Below are positions 1-12,351 of a stretch of 64,000 bases of DNA, piece after piece. The translations under genes and the position numbers were made by a program. The DNA is from Viola odorata (taxonomy: Eukaryota; Streptophyta; Magnoliopsida; Malpighiales; Violaceae): NCBI GenBank assembly GCA_963691705.1, contig OY829544.1:1433501-1497500 (forward strand), written 5' to 3'. Numbering within the stretch: the stretch's first letter is position 1; each line of letters begins with the position of its first letter. The notes under the pieces are model-generated. The model was not told the origin of the DNA, did not search any database, and saw only the letters and a list, made by a program, of their open reading frames with translations.

Positions 1-3
1 TTA

Positions 4-2226
4 ATGTCTAATGAAGGAGGAGGAGCGAACGAGAGTTTCTCGTGGGAGGATCATATATGGGGGTTATCGAATTCGGATAATTCGATTGGTCAGACAAATC
101 ATAAGAAGCAATCATTGTCAGACAAAAAAGATCAAGAACTAGAGAACGGTGCGAACCGAAAAAGAAAACGAGAAGAGATAAATAACAAGGGTAAGAGTAA
201 AGAAAGTGATGGTGATGATCAGGAATGGAAAGAAGGAAAAGGAGTTGGTGAATCAGATCATGAGATACATATATGGACTGAGAGGGAAAGAAGAAAGAAG
301 ATGAGGAACATGTTCTCTAATCTCCATGCTTTGCTTCCTCAACTTCCTCCTAAGGTAAAAAAAAACACAAAAATAACTAATTACAATACATAGATTATAG
401 TGAAATCATTGTATATAATAGTAATTATAATTAATTTTAAGCCTCTTTTAACAATTATCGTGCAATTTTTTCCTCTTTTTTTTCTTTTTTGGGTGTACAT
501 ATATAATCTTGTGCTCTTTCATATGTGTTTGAGTGAGTTTTTGGAGACTATAAAAAGTAAATACTAAATACCATATCTTTTTGTGTTCACTTTTTTTTCT
601 TCTTCTTCTTCTTAGAAAATCAATTCAATTCCGTTCGAGCAGTTAAAGATATGGGTATGTGTGGCCATTTGGCCCATTTCTCATGTAGCATCATTTTTTC
701 TTCATTCGTTATCTTGATTTTTCCTTCTATTAATCGATATCTCTATTGGAAGAACAGAACTATGATCAATCTTTTAAAACGACTATCATTTTTAAAGCAT
801 CTCTCACAATTTATTTCGATCCACACTATAATGATATATTCTAGTAGTTTTTTTTATAAAAGAAATGTTTTTTCAACTCAATTTTCGTCTCACGATCCAA
901 GTTTTTGAGGTGCGTTTCCACATATAAATAGTTGTAAGTGATAAAATTTAAACCAAGAAAAAAGCGGCTGCTTGTCTTCATTAAATTCTAAAAGATGGGT
1001 CATACATAAAAAGTAGAGCATTTAATCTAGCAATTAACATTTAGTCTTCCTGCATTTAGGGTGCCATTTCTGGTAGATAATTTTTTTCTTGGTCCACTAC
1101 ATTTGGAACAGTTCACTTATCCCAATTAAACATTTGAACAATTAAATAATTTATCCAACATAATGCTTATAAATAGATTTAAGTTAGAACTTTTGTTTGA
1201 TATATATAGAAATGTAAATAAAGATACTTGAACTCAAGACATTACCCTTCCTAATTTTGTCTCCACTTCGACTTGACTGATCCTCCTGTTTTCTTGCTTG
1301 ATTTTTGGTATATATATATATATACAGGCTGACAAGTCGACCATTGTAAATGAAGCAGTGAACTACATCAAAACCCTAGAGCACACTCTCCAAAACCTGA
1401 AAAAACAAAAGTTAGAGAAGCTACAAGGAGCTATCAATTGCACCACCTATGGCGGTCCATCATCCACCAGCAACAATATCATCAACCCACCATCACAAAA
1501 TTACCTAAACGAAAACTCATCCACCACAACTAGGGAAGCATTCGTAGCCGACAGAGTTTCTTCCAGTACTAGTTCTGATCTTATAACCGCGCCAAAAATG
1601 ATTTCTTCAAGTAGTTCTGTGGATCCAATGAATAGAAATCCAATTCTCTTCCAAACATGGACATCTTCTAATGTGGTGTTGAACATTTGTGGTGATAATG
1701 CACAAATTAGTGTTTGCTCTCCGAAGAAGCAAGGCATGTTCAGTACCATCTGCTATGTTCTTGAGAAACACAATGTAGAGGTCCTCTCTGCTCATGTCTC
1801 CTCCGATTCCAATCGCTCCATGTACATGATCCAAGCTCATGTAAGTTTTCTTCTTACATAACTGCAAAAACATATGTACATTTATCCTGCAGGAAAGTAA
1901 CCAATGACTTTGTTGTTTCATAGTATTTCCTGCAAAGCATGAAACACAAAGTCTTCAATTTAAGTCCGTATAGTATATATAGCTTGCATTTAGTATAGTT
2001 CATTTATTTTTTTAAGCAGATAGTAGGGTTAAATTGAGAGTTTGAGTCCCTAAATTTGCATTCATGTGTAGGATCAGAAAAATACTATAGTATAAAGCGT
2101 AATAACATGTTACATATGTGGTATGAGCAGGCAAATGTGGGTGCAGGTCGGTTCACAGAAGCAGTGGGGGTAGAAGAAATATTCAGACAGGTTGCTTGTG
2201 AGATTATGTGCTGGGTTTCTTCTTGA
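4..2226 (+). CDS. BHLH95: bHLH95/ZHOUPI-like basic helix-loop-helix transcription factor
   Basis: Three exons with matching phases: 4-354, 1328-1840 and 2131-2226, giving 319 residues. The first ATG in the window is used; a start further upstream cannot be excluded because the window begins here. The basic region and helix 1 ([20 protein letters not shown], about residues 86-105) end exon 1, and helix 2 ([18 protein letters not shown]) begins exon 2, so the DNA-binding domain is split by the first intron as in this subfamily. The C-terminal part (about residues 215-319) is ACT-like and the middle is Ser/Thr-rich. The closest family I recognise is Arabidopsis bHLH95 (ZHOUPI/RGE1), a nuclear regulator of endosperm breakdown and embryo cuticle formation. 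That assignment rests on the bHLH motif and family memory; the endosperm role here is inference. Confidence 0.85.
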
Positions 2227-4770
2227 TCACGATCATCAACCCTAAATTGTTATATGTACATCGATACATGCATGGTTATTTGAGTTAGGGCAAGAAAAAT
2301 CGATTATACATGCCGAACTAATTTGTTGTAATGACTCCATTAATTAACGGGGTCGCGTCTTGATAATGTAGTAGTAATTAGTTTTTAGAATTTTATATAA
2401 GTTTCATATATCTAGTTTTAATTTGTTGGTTAATTAGCATATGATACAATTTTGATGATTAGGATGAGTGGAATTTTAATGTAATTTTTTTGGATTAAGT
2501 TTGCTGTGCTGGTGCTAGGTTTGTACTCAAATCCATGATATTAATAAAACAATCCTTCAGAGTTTTTGAAAGGATGAATTTAAAAATGAAGTGGAAATTA
2601 AGATAATTCAAAAGCATCTAGGGATTGAGGGTTGGATGGGCTTTCTGATCATATTAATTTGTTTCATGGTTAAAGGATATAATACGGAGTATTGTGGCCC
2701 ATGTTTGTTGTGAGCCTATAAAGAGGAAAGCCCACTTTACTTTGGATCCAGTCTTTGAATGGGCTCTATGGATATTTCTACAGTCCACGGCAAACGAAAA
2801 ACACTATTTAGGCCTCCTCCTTTTATTTTTAACTCTCTTTGTCCATCACAAATGCAAACTTTTATGTTACGGTAGTATTATTCTCGAACTTTAAATTATT
2901 ATTCTCGAACCTTCTCGAGGTTTTTTACTGGCATCGAGCTTTTTAAACCTTCTCGACTGAGTATATGAAATGATTGAATTTGGGCCGACCACACACTCGC
3001 TTTTCCTTACCCAATGCACTCAAGAATGAAGTGTTGACCAATTGATTTGCCCAAATTGGCAATCCAATTAGCATCATTTACCCAAATTGCCCTTCACCAT
3101 GCCCAAAAGAGTAATTATAGGAAATTATTGCGCTTGCAACCGACCATGGAGAAAGAATAGAATCCTGCACGGCAGGCAAACTTCAACTAATAAAAAGTTG
3201 TGGACTCTAAATCTCTACCAATTACTAGCTAGTTGGGTACATATGTCGTTGATGCGCACCTACTGAAAAAAATGCCAAATTTAATTGGAGAATATCATAC
3301 ACAAGAGATTTGTATAATGTTTGGTGAGTAATGTAAACAAAATAACGATTGAGCAAGTGGTAAAACATCCAAATATTAGCTAGAAATTTGATCTTCCTTC
3401 ACGCGATTCTAATCGATGTAAAGAAAATTATTATCTAATTGTTATCGTATATGAAACAATTATTTAGGGAAAATATTTTAATTTTTAATAGATTAATACA
3501 ATATACGAATATGATTAATTTTGATTGGAGAAATAATTGACATATTTTAGCTGTATGGATATGCATCTCAATTCTCAACCATAGGTAGATAGGCTTTTGA
3601 CTGTATGGTATGGAATCAACAATAATTCAACAATTCCCCAAGTTAAAAACACTAGAAGAAATTGAATGTTGGGTCCCAAATGTCCCATATAATAGGGTAT
3701 ATAAAACAAAATTATTCATGAGAACCTACTATAGTCTATAGTTTGATTTGACATGAGTAGCACTGTAGCCACAGAACGTGGTTAACATGTGAATATCCTC
3801 TCCTCCATTGCATCGTCTTATCATGTTTATTCCTTTTCTACGAGTGTTCCTTTGTTAGATTCTAATTTCTATCAGAAAAAAAGAAAGAAGATTTCAATTG
3901 ATGATGGTGGGGACTAATTTTGTTCCTCTCCTGCCATAATTCTTTGCAGCGACCCCTCCCTCGCACGCTGGTCAGAAAGAAGAGAACACATGAGTAGTGT
4001 ACATAATTCAATCAACGATACTTAATTTATGCATCCCCAATTTGATCGTGATATTGGCAATTTGTAGTCATTTAAGGATCATGACCTTCAGAAAGACAAT
4101 CAAGAAAGTAGAACCTTATACCATAAGAATAAATTTGGTCCAGCGCAGTTAGTAAAAAGATTACAGGCCCAACAAAAAAATGCATCAAATCAGCTAATCT
4201 GGGCTTCGAAAATGTCAATTCCTTGCTCACAAATCCAGTACTTATTGTACAAACCCCTGTAACGTTCAAATCTGACACCCACAAATGTGTCAATCTCCTG
4301 CCATGTGCCAACTCATTAATCACCTTCTTTTTACTCAAAATAAAATTTCACAAATATTAAAGGACAGCTAAGATTATATCTACCACGAGATTGTAATTTA
4401 ATTAGTTAGCATATATATATATATTGTATTATGAGTTCGATCAATATAACTAAATTTTTTTAATGATCTACCTGCTTTTCCACCTTTTTCCTTAGAAACA
4501 AACAACGCAAAAAGGAAAAAGAAAAAAGGAAAAAAGAAAAGGGAAAAGAGAAAAAAAGGCCTTTGCTTTTTCTGAAAAAGAAAAGGAGGAAAATGAAACA
4601 AAAATTCTTACATACAAAACTTACGTACACAATTACAATTTTTTCTATATACTAAAAATCTAAGAACTCATTTCCCTTTTTTCCCCTAAAAACTAGAAAA
4701 TTAAAAATTATCTCCGATTGGAAGAAGAATAAAATTGGCAACGACGACAAAACCCACCATCGCCAATCAT
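2227..4770. other. Intergenic, no gene seen
   Basis: AT-rich spacer between the 3' ends of the convergent bHLH and U-box genes. Open frames here are short and lack family signals; 4398-4601 is an A/G-rich low-complexity tract. No repeat with clear ends was found. Confidence 0.6.
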
Positions 4771-6021
4771 TCAAAACGGTACGACCTCACTGCAAACAAA
4801 ATCATCCGAATACCCAACCGAATCCTCGGGCCACGAGTCCCTCAACAATTTTAGCAACATTTGCGCCTTCTTCTTCGCCCTCTCCGTACAATCACTCTGC
4901 ACCACCAGCAGCAGCTGCGTCAATATCCCCGCGCACACCGCCTCCCTCTGGCACATCTCCGACGCCGTGCACAGCGCCAGCAGCGCCCCCGCTGCGTACT
5001 CCGTCGCGCGGTCCGATATCTTCAGTATCGTCTTCACCAGAAGCGGCACCGTCAGCGCGTGGGATGCGAACGCGGCGCATCCAGCTGTAACTCTACAGAG
5101 CAGCTCAATCGTCGCCAGAGCTCGCTCCGCGTCGCATTTGTCCAAATCTGCTAGCCTGTCAATTAGAGTCTCGGCCGCTCCGGCCGATACGGCTTTGTGT
5201 CGCGTCTGCTTCGCTAGGCACAAGGCGAAGAGCGCTTTAACCCCAATCTTGAGGGCCCGCGGATATGTTAAAGGACTGTTGAGAATTTCCACAACGCCGT
5301 CGAAAATGCCGTCGATGTTGCTAATTTGAGAGCGGAGATCTGACGACCTCGTGCCGACAATAACAGCCTCCACCAGCGCCGCCGAGTTGACTCGGGTTTC
5401 GGTTGAGGAATGAGATAGAAGCTTTGATAAGAAAGCCAATCTATCCGGCTCCGCCGCTATAGACAAGCACTGCGCCTCCGTGAGCGTAAACATCGCGAGC
5501 AGAGAAAGCGACTCGTAGTTCAAATCTGAACTCGAACTCAAATCCAGGCCGTAGAAAACGAGGTTGATGAGGATTTCTCGTGCGTTGTGCGAGGAAATCA
5601 GAGACCGATTCTTCTCCGAGTCGCGGGCGAGTCCTCTGAGTCGGCGGAGTGCGGCGAGGCGAGTTTGGTGGGGATTCGACTCGGTTGCCGCTTGGTTCAG
5701 TAAGGAGCGGACAAGACTGGGTTCGGCCGGTTGTTTCGGTGTGGGGATGCGTTCGATACCGAAAGAGCGGTTTGCGACGCACCAGTCTTGGATTAACCTG
5801 CGGAGGGTGTGGTTGGGGATGAGGGTGAAATCGGTGAGTGGGGCCCGCGTGACCGGACAGGTGGTGTTGCCGGTAGCAACCCAAGATTCAATACTGGAGC
5901 GGTCGTAGGTCTGGCCGGTGCTGACGGTGACGGGGTCACGCATTAGCTCGAGGGAGATGGGACACCTGAAATGATAAGGAACCTGAAAGCTCAAATCCAA
6001 GGACTCTAAACTTCCAGGCAT
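4771..6021 (-). CDS. PUB25/26: U-box E3 ubiquitin ligase with ARM repeats, PUB25/26 type
   Basis: Intronless, 416 residues. The start is taken at the methionine of MPGSLESLDLSF because family members begin there; the frame stays open 19 codons upstream (to 6078) with unrelated residues. The U-box lies at about residues 12-85 (VPYHFRCPISLELMRDPVTV, then GQTYDRSSIESW and CPVTR). A conserved linker (WCVANRS, RIPTPKQPA) follows, then Leu/Ala-rich ARM-like helical repeats to the C-terminus. PUB25/26-type proteins transfer ubiquitin from E2 to cytosolic or plasma-membrane signalling substrates in immunity and cold response; which substrates apply here is unknown. High G+C in the body and lack of introns are normal for the family. 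The promoter has a CACGTG-like core near 6267-6274. Confidence 0.92.
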   Translation of the reverse strand: MPGSLESLDLSFQVPYHFRCPISLELMRDPVTVSTGQTYDRSSIESWVATGNTTCPVTRAPLTDFTLIPNHTLRRLIQDWCVANRSFGIERIPTPKQPAEPSLVRSLLNQAATESNPHQTRLAALRRLRGLARDSEKNRSLISSHNAREILINLVFYGLDLSSSSDLNYESLSLLAMFTLTEAQCLSIAAEPDRLAFLSKLLSHSSTETRVNSAALVEAVIVGTRSSDLRSQISNIDGIFDGVVEILNSPLTYPRALKIGVKALFALCLAKQTRHKAVSAGAAETLIDRLADLDKCDAERALATIELLCRVTAGCAAFASHALTVPLLVKTILKISDRATEYAAGALLALCTASEMCQREAVCAGILTQLLLVVQSDCTERAKKKAQMLLKLLRDSWPEDSVGYSDDFVCSEVVPF

Positions 6022-9000
6022 TTTTTGGTAGTTAACCTGAGGAAGGAAAGGAAAGGAAAGGAAAAGGAAGGAGTCCAAAATAAATAATGGAGATAAAGTA
6101 TAATTGGAGGGACTGGTACTGGTGACAAAACTGAGAGTTCTGCAAATTCTCTTTCAGATTTGTAAGGTTTTAGTTTCTCTTGTATGAAATGGAACAGAGG
6201 AACATGTACCCAACACTACAGCTATATGGAGGGGAGTGGGGGCATTCGGCTATCTAACTTTTCCCCACACGTGCCTTTGCATTTCTTTCAACAACAACAT
6301 AAAATAAAGACATTGAAAATAATGTTCTGAAATCGTTTAAACTTTTTTTGTAATTTTATTTAGATGTTTATTATCAGGTTAAACTAGGAATTTATTAATT
6401 GATTTTCTGAAACAGTAACATTCAGTAAAATAAACACCAAAAAATCAAATAATGTGTACAGTAACATTAGTAAGAAAATGACAGTTAATTGAAAGCTGAA
6501 GGAGTATTATATTAAACTATGTTTTTACTTAATTTCTTTGTGTTATTTGATTAGTTGTTTCTTATTTCATACTGGTGAATACAAATTACATTTAACAATA
6601 CTAGAATTACAAATAACCCCTCAAAATCTGTGAAAAAATACGAGATTATTTGCTCTTAAGGGATTTATATTTATTCTAATTGGGTCTTGTCTGGTCTGGT
6701 CAAAGTAGATTGTGCGACTTAGTGGGACCCACCAGCCAAAAATCTAATTTCACTCCTGTTAACATCGAAGAGGGTGGTGCGATCTTGTGACAGATTGTTC
6801 CATTAATTTTGTTACTGTTATGGGATTTATTGCGCATAATTAATTTTTATTTTGTGCTCTTTCCCATGGACAATTTGTTTCACCGTGTTTTTCTTTATGT
6901 GGTAATGTTCCTATTGGTTCATCTCTTTCACTGCCTAACATGGAAAACAAAACTTTATGCTCTCTTTAGTCTTTAGTCTTTACAGTCTGGTGTTGGTGTG
7001 TCACATCTTTCACTTTGTCATGGAAAGGGACAAAATGGTCCAATTTGTAATCCACATCCAAAAAAGCCACTCTCCTTTAACTACCTTCTTTTTTTATATA
7101 AATAACCTTTTACATGAATTCATACCATAATTACCACTCATGCTATTAATAAGTGGGCTGATAATGATAAAAATGCAAAATCTTGAAAGCGTTATTCTCA
7201 AGATACATAATAGCAAAACGTCCAATCAATATTAGTGTTATTAAAATTAGATCTGTTTTATTATGGTTATAATTAGATTAATTTTATTAGTTGCCTGACT
7301 AACTACAGTGGGTGTAGTTAGGGCTGTACAAATACTGACCGTATCGAAATTACCGTAATATCGTACCGAAATTTACTCTATTCAGTCGGTATTTTTTCTC
7401 AATTTTTTACTGTTCGGTATACCGAATTATTGACCAAACTTGATTCGGTACGGTACGGTATTTATTTTGACAATTTCAGTAATACTGAAACTACCGTACC
7501 GTGTTTAATATTAATATATTTTATTGAATATTTATCGAGTAATTAAAAATAAAAATAAAAACAATAAAAATAGGGAAATAAAAGAGAGCAGAAAGTTTAA
7601 GGTTGAAACAAATAGTTGCTTCTTGTCATCTTACAATGGTTAAATTCGATTTGTTTGTAAGAATGCTATTTATTTTTACTTGGAAAGTAGTACTATGTTT
7701 GCATATAATTCGGTATGTAATTTAGAAAGAATTTTGTTTAGTATTTATTAAACTAATATTTGTATGTAATTCGATAATACGTTATTTCGGTAATATAATA
7801 ACGGTATCAATTAATAAAAGTTATGGTATAATATTCATCTTTAGGTGTGGCAGTCAAAGGTCAAAGACTAAAACAGAATACGGATAAATGGAAGAATGTG
7901 CGGATCCAGGCTGTCTCTCCACCACTTTATTCATCAGATCTTTATTTTCTCAAAACGAGAAAAGAAAAAAGAAATTGAAATTGTTTCGTGGATAACACTA
8001 GTAAGGTGGTGGTTACCGTGGCTTCTTGATGTGCTGGGTCCCACTGTGGGGGACGACGTTCGTTGACTGGGGCCCACTTCCTTCGTGTGTTGATACAATG
8101 CTACTGGTAGTAATAGATTTCTACACTTGTTTATAAAGACGCCCAACGTATATTAACTAATAAGAAATTGTTCTACTTTAATTAGAGATCTTAAATTTGA
8201 ACCTTAAATATTTAAGTATGTTACTGTCATTTAAAATCTTACCTGCTTAATAATCGACATTTAATATAATAATCGTTGTACTATTGATACCCACAAATTT
8301 TCTCATAATGTTAAAGAAATTTTACTTTAGTTAGTTTTTTTAAGGAATAATTTAGTTAGTGAAACAAATGCAATTGAAATAGTTACACTGTATAAAAATA
8401 AATATAAACATAAAACTAAAAAACGTATGAATATAAAAATAAGTATTTTGGTCCTTTTTTTATTTAGAGTAATATTGTAACTAAGCATGAAAAATATAAA
8501 CTTTTAAAATGATTAAATCAAATTTTTAGATAAAAATCTTTAGGAAAAAGGATTACGCAATCATAACTATTTCCGGCGGATCATTGAATGATTCCTTAAC
8601 CTATTCTCATCTCTCCAATTGATTGACGGCATCCATGAGAAACCACCTACGATGGATGTGACCGATCAGGCATCAAAACATTAAGAAACATTTAAAAAAA
8701 TCAAGAACCTCGGCCATGGGAAATGGAGCTGAGATTGAGAAGGACAGGAGTGTGGAGTGCAAACATGAAGCTTTGCTTTGTTAGTATTTTTGTTTTGTTT
8801 TGCTAAGCACATTGTTTTGTTATTTTCTAATTATAAATTGTTCCTCTAATTCTTTCTTCAATATTGTACTAATTAATTTATGCCGGAGTTACACTTAATC
8901 GTGTCAAACATGTGCTTTCAATTTGATCTCATTAGAAATACATATAATTGCATTTTTTATATTAAAATGTGATAAACAAAAAACTAGCTTGGGTGCATAA

Positions 9001-10954
9001 ACCTTAAACGTCATATACCGAGAAACGAAGAGAATAATTTGCACTCCGAGATGAATTTGAGAGTTCAAGCCGACAATAAATCAACTCTCACTGGAAAGTT
9101 ACAAGATTGAACCCACATTGTCTTAGTAGTCTATAGCACAAAATACACATCAAATGAGCGTGTGTGTATATATATGCGGCAAGAACTGAGTAATAAAGCT
9201 AAAATTCGTTGGATTTGTAGGACAAAAACAAAGCCAAATGCAGAATCTGGCAGTAGCACAGTGGCAGAGAAACAGTGCGCGAGTATAGTACTGTAGAAGA
9301 AGAAAAGGCGAGTGAGAAAACGAAATTAAAAATTAAAAAAATGAAGATTAAGAGAGGAGCGGTGTCGTTTAGCGGTGAGGGGGCACGCGTGTGGACTGTG
9401 GAGTACAGAGTAGACAAGGAGAGGAGAGAGGGTGCGGCCCACGAGCCACGCCGTCCTCTTAAGACCCAGTTGTTCCCAGTCAACCAGGCAACCCGACTAC
9501 TTACGACCCTCCAACCCGACCTATTGCACCTGCACTTCCCCCTCGCACGTGCTACCCAGCCTATCTCCCTAATTTACAAAACAAATAAGTCAGAAAACAT
9601 ATTAAATACTTTACCAACTTAAGTGATTTATCACATTTAGTATAGATAATGAGTAAAACAAAACATTAATATTCTGAAAGTTGTACTACGTCATCAATTT
9701 TTTAAACCATAATGTGAATGTTTTATGTACTTTACATTGCATATAGCAGAACCTAGTGCAGCACAGGAGGGTCTTTTCTTCCATGTGCACATTGTGAATG
9801 TTTTATTTTTTATATATACAATCACAAAATTGATTGAAAAATAATTATCGTTTAGTGATTCAACGCTCTCATGTTAATAAGAAATCACTAATTTTATCTG
9901 TACGAAGCATATACAATATGTTTATCCACCAAAGACATCTTTCTATATGCATGTCTAATCCTAGAATAGTTAGTTGATAATAAATTGAATTAATTGTCAC
10001 GTCTAGAATAAAGATTAAATAATCTTATTCTTAGATGCAATGGATAAAGCTTAGTTTAAGAAAAAAAAAAAAAAGAAATCACAAACGCACAAAGTTGAAA
10101 GCTTTAGCAACCAATGGATGACGTTCATAAAGCTTAATTAGTTTATTACTGGCCGCTAAATCTACTTTTGAGGTTAGTTAAAGTGTTTTATCCCATTTTC
10201 CATCAAATATACTTAAATAAAAAAAAGTGTTAATTCGATCCTTAATTTTTTAAAGAAATATTTAAATATAGTGTAGACGTCATTAGTTGGACTTGAGAGT
10301 GTAAAGGGAGCAAGCCTAGTTGGTATTCACCCGATATTTATATTCGTATTGTTAATTGGTAATGGTACGTGCTACTAATACTTATGGGTGATTAATTTTT
10401 CGTTACTTTTAAGATTTTACGGCGGTGGAACGGTGGTCCTACTCCTATCGCTTATGGTAAAATCATTCCAACATCTCTCCACGTCAAACACGTACGTGCT
10501 CGGTTTGTGATGCTGACGTGGTCCACAAGCTAACGTCCCTCTAGGTTCTAACCCACGTAGATTTTTGTTTCTGTTCCCCATTCAAATGTACGTGGAATTA
10601 ATTCGAAATTCAACCCAAGAATATAATTAACACTCCATCAAATTATCAAAATGTTGATTGCATATGGGATAAAAATACCAACATATACATATTCATTAAC
10701 CCATCTTTTCTATAAATAAGATCGTGGATATAGAATAGTCGAGAACAAAAGAAAATAATTTAATTATTTAGGAAAAAAACGTATTGTTAGCGGTTCTAGC
10801 AGACGCAATGGATAGGATATAGTTAGACGTTTGGATAATGTAAGGTTTGAGTTTGAATTTACGTGGCTCGTGGTTTTTAGGCAGTCAAACCTGGGAAATA
10901 GCACAACAACCCACATTACATAGAGTTTATCAGTTTCGTTGTATTGGATGGAGA
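6022..10954. other. Gene-poor intergenic DNA
   Basis: About 4.9 kb between the U-box gene promoter and the LTR retrotransposon. Only short frames are present. The 9275-9622 frame is GC-rich and overlaps another on the other strand, but neither resembles a known family. A repetitive TACCG/CGGTA-rich piece lies at about 7318-7510 and is listed separately. Confidence 0.55.
7318..7510. repeat. TACCGAA-rich dispersed repeat fragment, possibly hAT-like
   Basis: The segment starts TAGGGCTGTACAAATAC and is dense in CGGTA, TACCG and ACCGAA words, a composition seen at the ends of many plant hAT-derived repeats. No matching inverted end or target duplication was found, so this is probably an eroded fragment and the superfamily is a guess. 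Confidence 0.3.
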
Positions 10955-10959
10955 GGTAG

Positions 10960-12328
10960 TGATTGGAGCGTTAAATGTCTATTTATCGTCGTCTTTTATG
11001 TCTATTTTAGGACGATGATACTGCTAATTCTTGGGTTTTCCACTCCTTTTTGCAGATCATGTTGTTGAGAAGCTTAGCGTTCGTTAGGAGCTGAAATCAC
11101 CAAGTTTAGAGCTGTTTTGAACTAGAAGCGTCCTTGCCCCAGGCCTGGGACAAGGAGATCCGAAATTCCAGCGTGGACCAGATGTCTTGTTCTTCTAGAA
11201 GACCTCACGCTGCTGATCTTCTATTCCAGCAAGGAGTCCAGCTGCCACAGAATGTCTGCTACGCTTCTGTTAGGATATTTGGAATAGATATTTTTAAACA
11301 TTATCCTACTTATGAATTTTGTAAATTAATTAATTAAGTAATTAGTAGTTATTTAAAGAGGTTGCACCTCTGTAGAAGAGACACATATCTCTTCTCTACA
11401 GAATATTTCTCTCCTTGGTTGGAACAGTAACCCCATAGCAGGAGCTTGAAAACGCTGTTTGCTATTTTCTTTTCCTTTAATTAATTAAATTCTTTTCTTA
11501 TGCTTACATCTTATTTATTTATTTAATTATATGATGATAGGCTAAATTCCATCTATTCCTTGTGAGGATTAGCAGCCATGCTTAATTGATTGTGAGATCT
11601 AAATGAATTTATTAAATCCCATCTTGCATCTTTAATTGTTTTAATTGATTGTCAAATTATGCATACTTCTTTTGAAGCATGATCAACTACACTAGGATTT
11701 GCATAATTACTGTCTTCCCTCGATACTTTGGAGTCTACATTGTAGAAAGTGATACGAAGGCAACCAACTGATCGACGGATCAGATTGGAAAACAATTAGA
11801 GTCTGGTTTACAGGAGTAGACACTTCTCTCTCCTGAACCTGGGAAGGTCTCTTACGGTAGAATTATTTGGTTATCTTATTAGACCTAATAGAATAGCTTC
11901 TTTAGGCCATAAGATATATCAAGGACCTTAATAGGTGAGAACCTTTAAGAATCTCGAATAGGTAGAGAGCAGGAGATCTAGGTGAGAACCTGATCTCTAT
12001 AGCCGCCTGCAAGTCTGGTTTTGAAAATACTTGAATCGATGATCAATTAATTAAATGCATGAGCTCATCGGAATCCTCACTGGGAACTTGTCACAACTGA
12101 ATTCACACACCACATCCATTTATTTCTTTCTGTTACTTACTTTTCGCAATTATTCACAACAATCCAATATTGGTATTTACCACTTGTTACCATTCCTGAT
12201 TATTTACAAAGAGTATTGATTGCCACCGAATCCCTGAGGACGAACCTTTTACCACTAGCTACTGTTTAATTTACATGAGCTTTGGTGAATTGTATTTATT
12301 AATATTTGAACGGTTTCGGCAACCATCA
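10960..12328 (+). repeat. 5' LTR
   Basis: Starts TGATTGGAGCG and ends GCAACCATCA; same length as the 3' copy. It contains a 67-codon open frame (11134-11337) that is probably incidental. Confidence 0.95.
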
Positions 12329-12333
12329 AATTT

Positions 12334-12351
12334 TGGCGCCGTTGCCGGGGA
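12334..12351 (+). other. Primer-binding site (tRNA-Asp)
   Basis: TGGCGCCGTTGCCGGGGA lies five bases after the 5' LTR and is complementary to the 3' end, including CCA, of plant tRNA-Asp(GUC). Confidence 0.9.

Noticed and set aside
4398..4601. Phe/Lys-rich frame
   Set aside because: Pure low-complexity purine/pyrimidine tract.
8574..8590. GGCGGATCATTGAATG resembles the 18S/ITS1 junction word
   Set aside because: Only about ten bases match and the flanks are not rDNA.
9199..9622. Overlapping open frames on both strands
   Set aside because: No family motif, no splice context, and the frames mirror each other in a GC-rich patch.
11134..11337. 67-codon frame present in both LTRs
   Set aside because: Its duplication is explained by the LTRs and it has no recognised motif.
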